A stretch of 7,969 nucleotides of DNA from Comamonadaceae bacterium. GTDB taxonomy: Bacteria; Pseudomonadota; Gammaproteobacteria; Burkholderiales; Burkholderiaceae_C. Under the pieces are notes generated by a model that was given only the letters and a program-made list of their open reading frames with translations, had not been told where the DNA came from and ran no database searches. The position numbers and the translations under genes are program-made. This document shows positions 6,058 through 7,969 of the stretch, in pieces; the first letter of the stretch is position 1, and each line of letters opens with the position of its first letter. Where the stretch lies: NCBI GenBank assembly GCA_947458345.1, contig CANHBU010000073.1, positions 1 through 7,969 of the forward strand. Reading direction: 5' to 3'.

Positions 6058-7824
6058 ATGAACTCGCCTGCCGCCGCTGAGCGGGAACCGCAGGCCCTGC
6101 CGGACAGTTGCCAGGGCTGGTATGAGCTGGGCCTGTCACTGATGCAGCGTCGGGACCGCCCAGGCGCGTGCAAAGCCTTCTTGAGCGCCTTGGCCCTCGA
6201 GCCCGCCCATTCGGACGCCCACTACCATCTGGGCCAAGCCCTGAGCGCGCTTGGGCAAGCCAAGGCTGCGCAGCAGGCCTATGCCCAGGCCTTGCGCTAC
6301 AACCCGGCTCATCTCGAGGCGGCCCTCGCTTTGGCGGCGCTGTGGGGCTCGCGTGGGCACTACGAGGGGGCCGACGTCATCTGTCGCCTGGCATTGATGC
6401 TGGCGCCCGAGCGCGCCGACCTGCACTTTCTGCAGGCCCACGCCTTGCACAAGCTCAGGCGATACGAGCAAGCACTGCAAGCCTACGAGCGGGCGCTGGC
6501 CCTCGACGGCGCCATGCTGGATGCGCGCAACAACCTGGGCGCCGTGCTCATCAGCCTGGGGCGGCATCAGCAGGCTCAGGCGGTGCTGCATGAGTTGCTG
6601 CAGACGGCGCCTCACTTGGCCAGCGCCTGGATCAACCTGGGCAACAGCCATCAGGCGCAGGGGTGCAGCGAGCGGGCCGAGTTGGCTTTCCGGCGTGCGC
6701 TTGAGCTCGAAGCCGACAACACCACCGCGCTGGACAACCTGGCCAGCCTGATGGCGCAGATCGGGCGTCCAGCCGATGCCGAGGCCCTGCTGCGCCGGTC
6801 TCTGGCCGTGACCTCCTCTGGGTCTGCCTCGACCGAGGTCAATCTGGCCTTTCTGCTGCTCGGCCAGGGTCGTTACGCCGAAGGCTTGCGCCGCTACGAA
6901 GCGCGTTGGTCGCCCCGCTGGCCAGCCGACGTGGCGCGCATCGCCCAAGCCCCCGAGCTCGACTACCCGCCCTGGCAGGGTGAGCCGCTGCAGGCAAAGC
7001 GTGTGCTGGTGGTGCACGAACAAGGCGCGGGCGATCAGATCCAGTTCGTGCGTTACCTGCCGCTGCTGCTGGCCCGCGGTCCGCAACACATCACGCTGAT
7101 CTGCCCGGCCGCGCTGCAGCCCCTGTTCGAGCAATTTGAAAGCCCCCGCCTGAGCGTGCGTACCGTCTCGCGCCTGGACGAACTGGCGCCGCACGACTAC
7201 TGGGTTCTGCTCATGAGCCTGCCGCTCCACCTGGGCACTGGCAGCGTCCAGGATATTCCCGCCCGCCTGCCCTACCTGCGTGCCGATGCGCAGCGCCAGC
7301 AGCACTGGCGAGAGCAACTGCCCCAAGCGGTGCGGCGCGTCGGGTTGGTCTGGAAGGGCTCGGCCGGCCACCGCAACGATGCCCTGAGATCGCTGCCCCA
7401 TCTGAGCAGCCTGGCGCCCCTGTGGCGGGCCCAAGGTCTGGCCTTCGTCAGTCTGCAAAAGGGACAAGGCGAAGACGAGGCAAGCGCAGCGCCGGCGGAC
7501 ATGCCGTTGACCCATTTGGGCTCGCAGATCCAGGACTTTGCCGACAGCGCAGCCATCGTCTCGCAACTCGACTTGGTGATTTGCGTCGACACCGGCCTGG
7601 CCCATCTCGCCGGCGCCTTGGGCGTGGCTTGCTGGGTGCTGCTGCCTCATGCCCGCACCGACTGGCGCTGGCTGCATGAACGCGAAGATTCGCCCTGGTA
7701 CCCCGCAGCCCTGCGCCTGTTCAGACAAAAGCCCGACGAGCCTTGGGGCGCGGTGATCGAAAGCGTGGCGACGCAGCTGTGTCTGTGGAGCCAGTCAGAA
7801 GGTGGTGCGGGGGCTGCGCGATAA
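6058..7824 (+). CDS. TPR protein with C-terminal GT9/heptosyltransferase-like domain
   Basis: A 588-residue fusion with no signal peptide or membrane segment, so probably cytoplasmic. Residues 20 to about 290 form roughly eight 34-residue TPR units (for example DLHFLQAHALHKLRRYEQAL in unit 4 and AWINLGNSHQAQGCSERAEL in unit 6), a protein-binding solenoid. Residues 313-578 resemble a GT-B glycosyltransferase of the GT9 type. EQGAGDQIQFVRYLPLL (321-337) is the first nucleotide-fold loop, VWKGSAGHRNDALRSL (431-446) the middle motif, and VDTGLAHLAGALG (510-522) the sugar-nucleotide motif, followed by the DWRWL...DSPWYP block common in this family. The architecture recalls O-GlcNAc transferases (TPR plus GT-B), suggesting glycosylation of a protein such as flagellin or a pilin; this is inference. 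The first in-frame ATG is used; an in-frame stop lies just upstream at 6031. Confidence 0.88.
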   Translation: MNSPAAAEREPQALPDSCQGWYELGLSLMQRRDRPGACKAFLSALALEPAHSDAHYHLGQALSALGQAKAAQQAYAQALRYNPAHLEAALALAALWGSRGHYEGADVICRLALMLAPERADLHFLQAHALHKLRRYEQALQAYERALALDGAMLDARNNLGAVLISLGRHQQAQAVLHELLQTAPHLASAWINLGNSHQAQGCSERAELAFRRALELEADNTTALDNLASLMAQIGRPADAEALLRRSLAVTSSGSASTEVNLAFLLLGQGRYAEGLRRYEARWSPRWPADVARIAQAPELDYPPWQGEPLQAKRVLVVHEQGAGDQIQFVRYLPLLLARGPQHITLICPAALQPLFEQFESPRLSVRTVSRLDELAPHDYWVLLMSLPLHLGTGSVQDIPARLPYLRADAQRQQHWREQLPQAVRRVGLVWKGSAGHRNDALRSLPHLSSLAPLWRAQGLAFVSLQKGQGEDEASAAPADMPLTHLGSQIQDFADSAAIVSQLDLVICVDTGLAHLAGALGVACWVLLPHARTDWRWLHEREDSPWYPAALRLFRQKPDEPWGAVIESVATQLCLWSQSEGGAGAAR

Positions 7825-7969
7825 GTGCAGTGGCGCGATGGACGCAGCAGCGCTGGGCCTTGTCGCCGACCTTGACCTTCATCCGGCTTTGACCGCTCGG
7901 CGGCTTCGGTAAGGGCTCGTCATGTATCAGCTTTTCGCCCTTTTTGGGCCTCACCTTCTGGGTGAGTCC
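7825..7969. other. tail region with an edge hairpin and no confident gene
   Basis: After the TPR gene stop there are 145 bases to the window edge. An imperfect hairpin, CTCACC-TTCTG-GGTGAG (7950-7966), may be part of a terminator whose T tract lies beyond the edge. An ATG at 7922, preceded by TAAGGG about 6 nt upstream, opens a frame to the edge (16 codons), too short to judge. A minus-strand frame across this stretch also overlaps the TPR gene and is not recognised. Confidence 0.4.

Noticed and set aside
6136..7728. Minus-strand open frame of 530 codons opposite the TPR gene
   Set aside because: Antisense to a gene with clear TPR and glycosyltransferase motifs; the product is Gln/Gly/Arg-rich with no recognisable domain.
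7721..7954. Minus-strand 77-codon frame (MRPKKGEKLIHDEPLPKPPS...)
   Set aside because: The Lys-rich first third does look slightly protein-like, but the rest is antisense to the TPR gene, there is no ribosome site I can support, and I recognise no family.
7922..7969. Start of a new plus-strand gene (MYQLFALFGPHLLGES)
   Set aside because: Only 16 codons are visible and a hairpin that could be a terminator lies within them; sequence beyond the edge is needed to decide.

Overview
The window looks like chromosomal DNA from a GC-rich betaproteobacterium, most likely Burkholderiales and perhaps Comamonadaceae. I base this on the base composition, the sequence style of UvrA and SSB, and the gene order ssb / MFS transporter / divergent uvrA, which I recall from Ralstonia, Bordetella and relatives. 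The assignment comes from memory and composition, not from a search.

Layout, left to right. (a) Positions 1-642, minus strand: a type II toxin-antitoxin pair. An AbrB/SpoVT-fold antitoxin overlaps by 4 nt a PIN-domain VapC-type toxin that runs off the left edge. A good sigma-70 promoter precedes it, with a 13-bp palindrome inside its spacer. (b) Positions 683-2471, minus strand: an apparent two-gene unit, MFS transporter then ssb, 24 nt apart, closed by a hairpin and a good intrinsic terminator. (c) Positions 2472-2851: a divergent intergenic region with a REP-like array of four head-to-tail units at an exact 37-bp period plus one inverted unit. (d) Positions 2852-5845, plus strand: a complete uvrA with an unusual Asp/Gly/Ala/Pro-rich insertion. 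(e) Positions 5846-6057: an intergenic region with a long hairpin, an AT-rich likely promoter, a small palindrome and a possible 17-codon leader ORF. (f) Positions 6058-7824, plus strand: a TPR protein fused to a GT9/heptosyltransferase-like GT-B domain. (g) Positions 7825-7969: a short tail with no confident gene.

How the genes relate: SSB and UvrA are both DNA-maintenance proteins. SSB coats single strands in replication, recombination and repair. UvrA finds bulky lesions and loads UvrB. I see no LexA-like box at either gene. The MFS protein has no evident functional tie to them. The toxin-antitoxin pair is a self-contained accessory module, and the TPR-glycosyltransferase probably belongs to surface or protein glycosylation.

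I did not find a clearly new multi-gene system. The features most worth a second look are the phased REP array with compensatory stem changes, the leader ORF in front of the TPR-glycosyltransferase gene, the UvrA insertion, and the altered Asp-Thr-Asn motif in the toxin.
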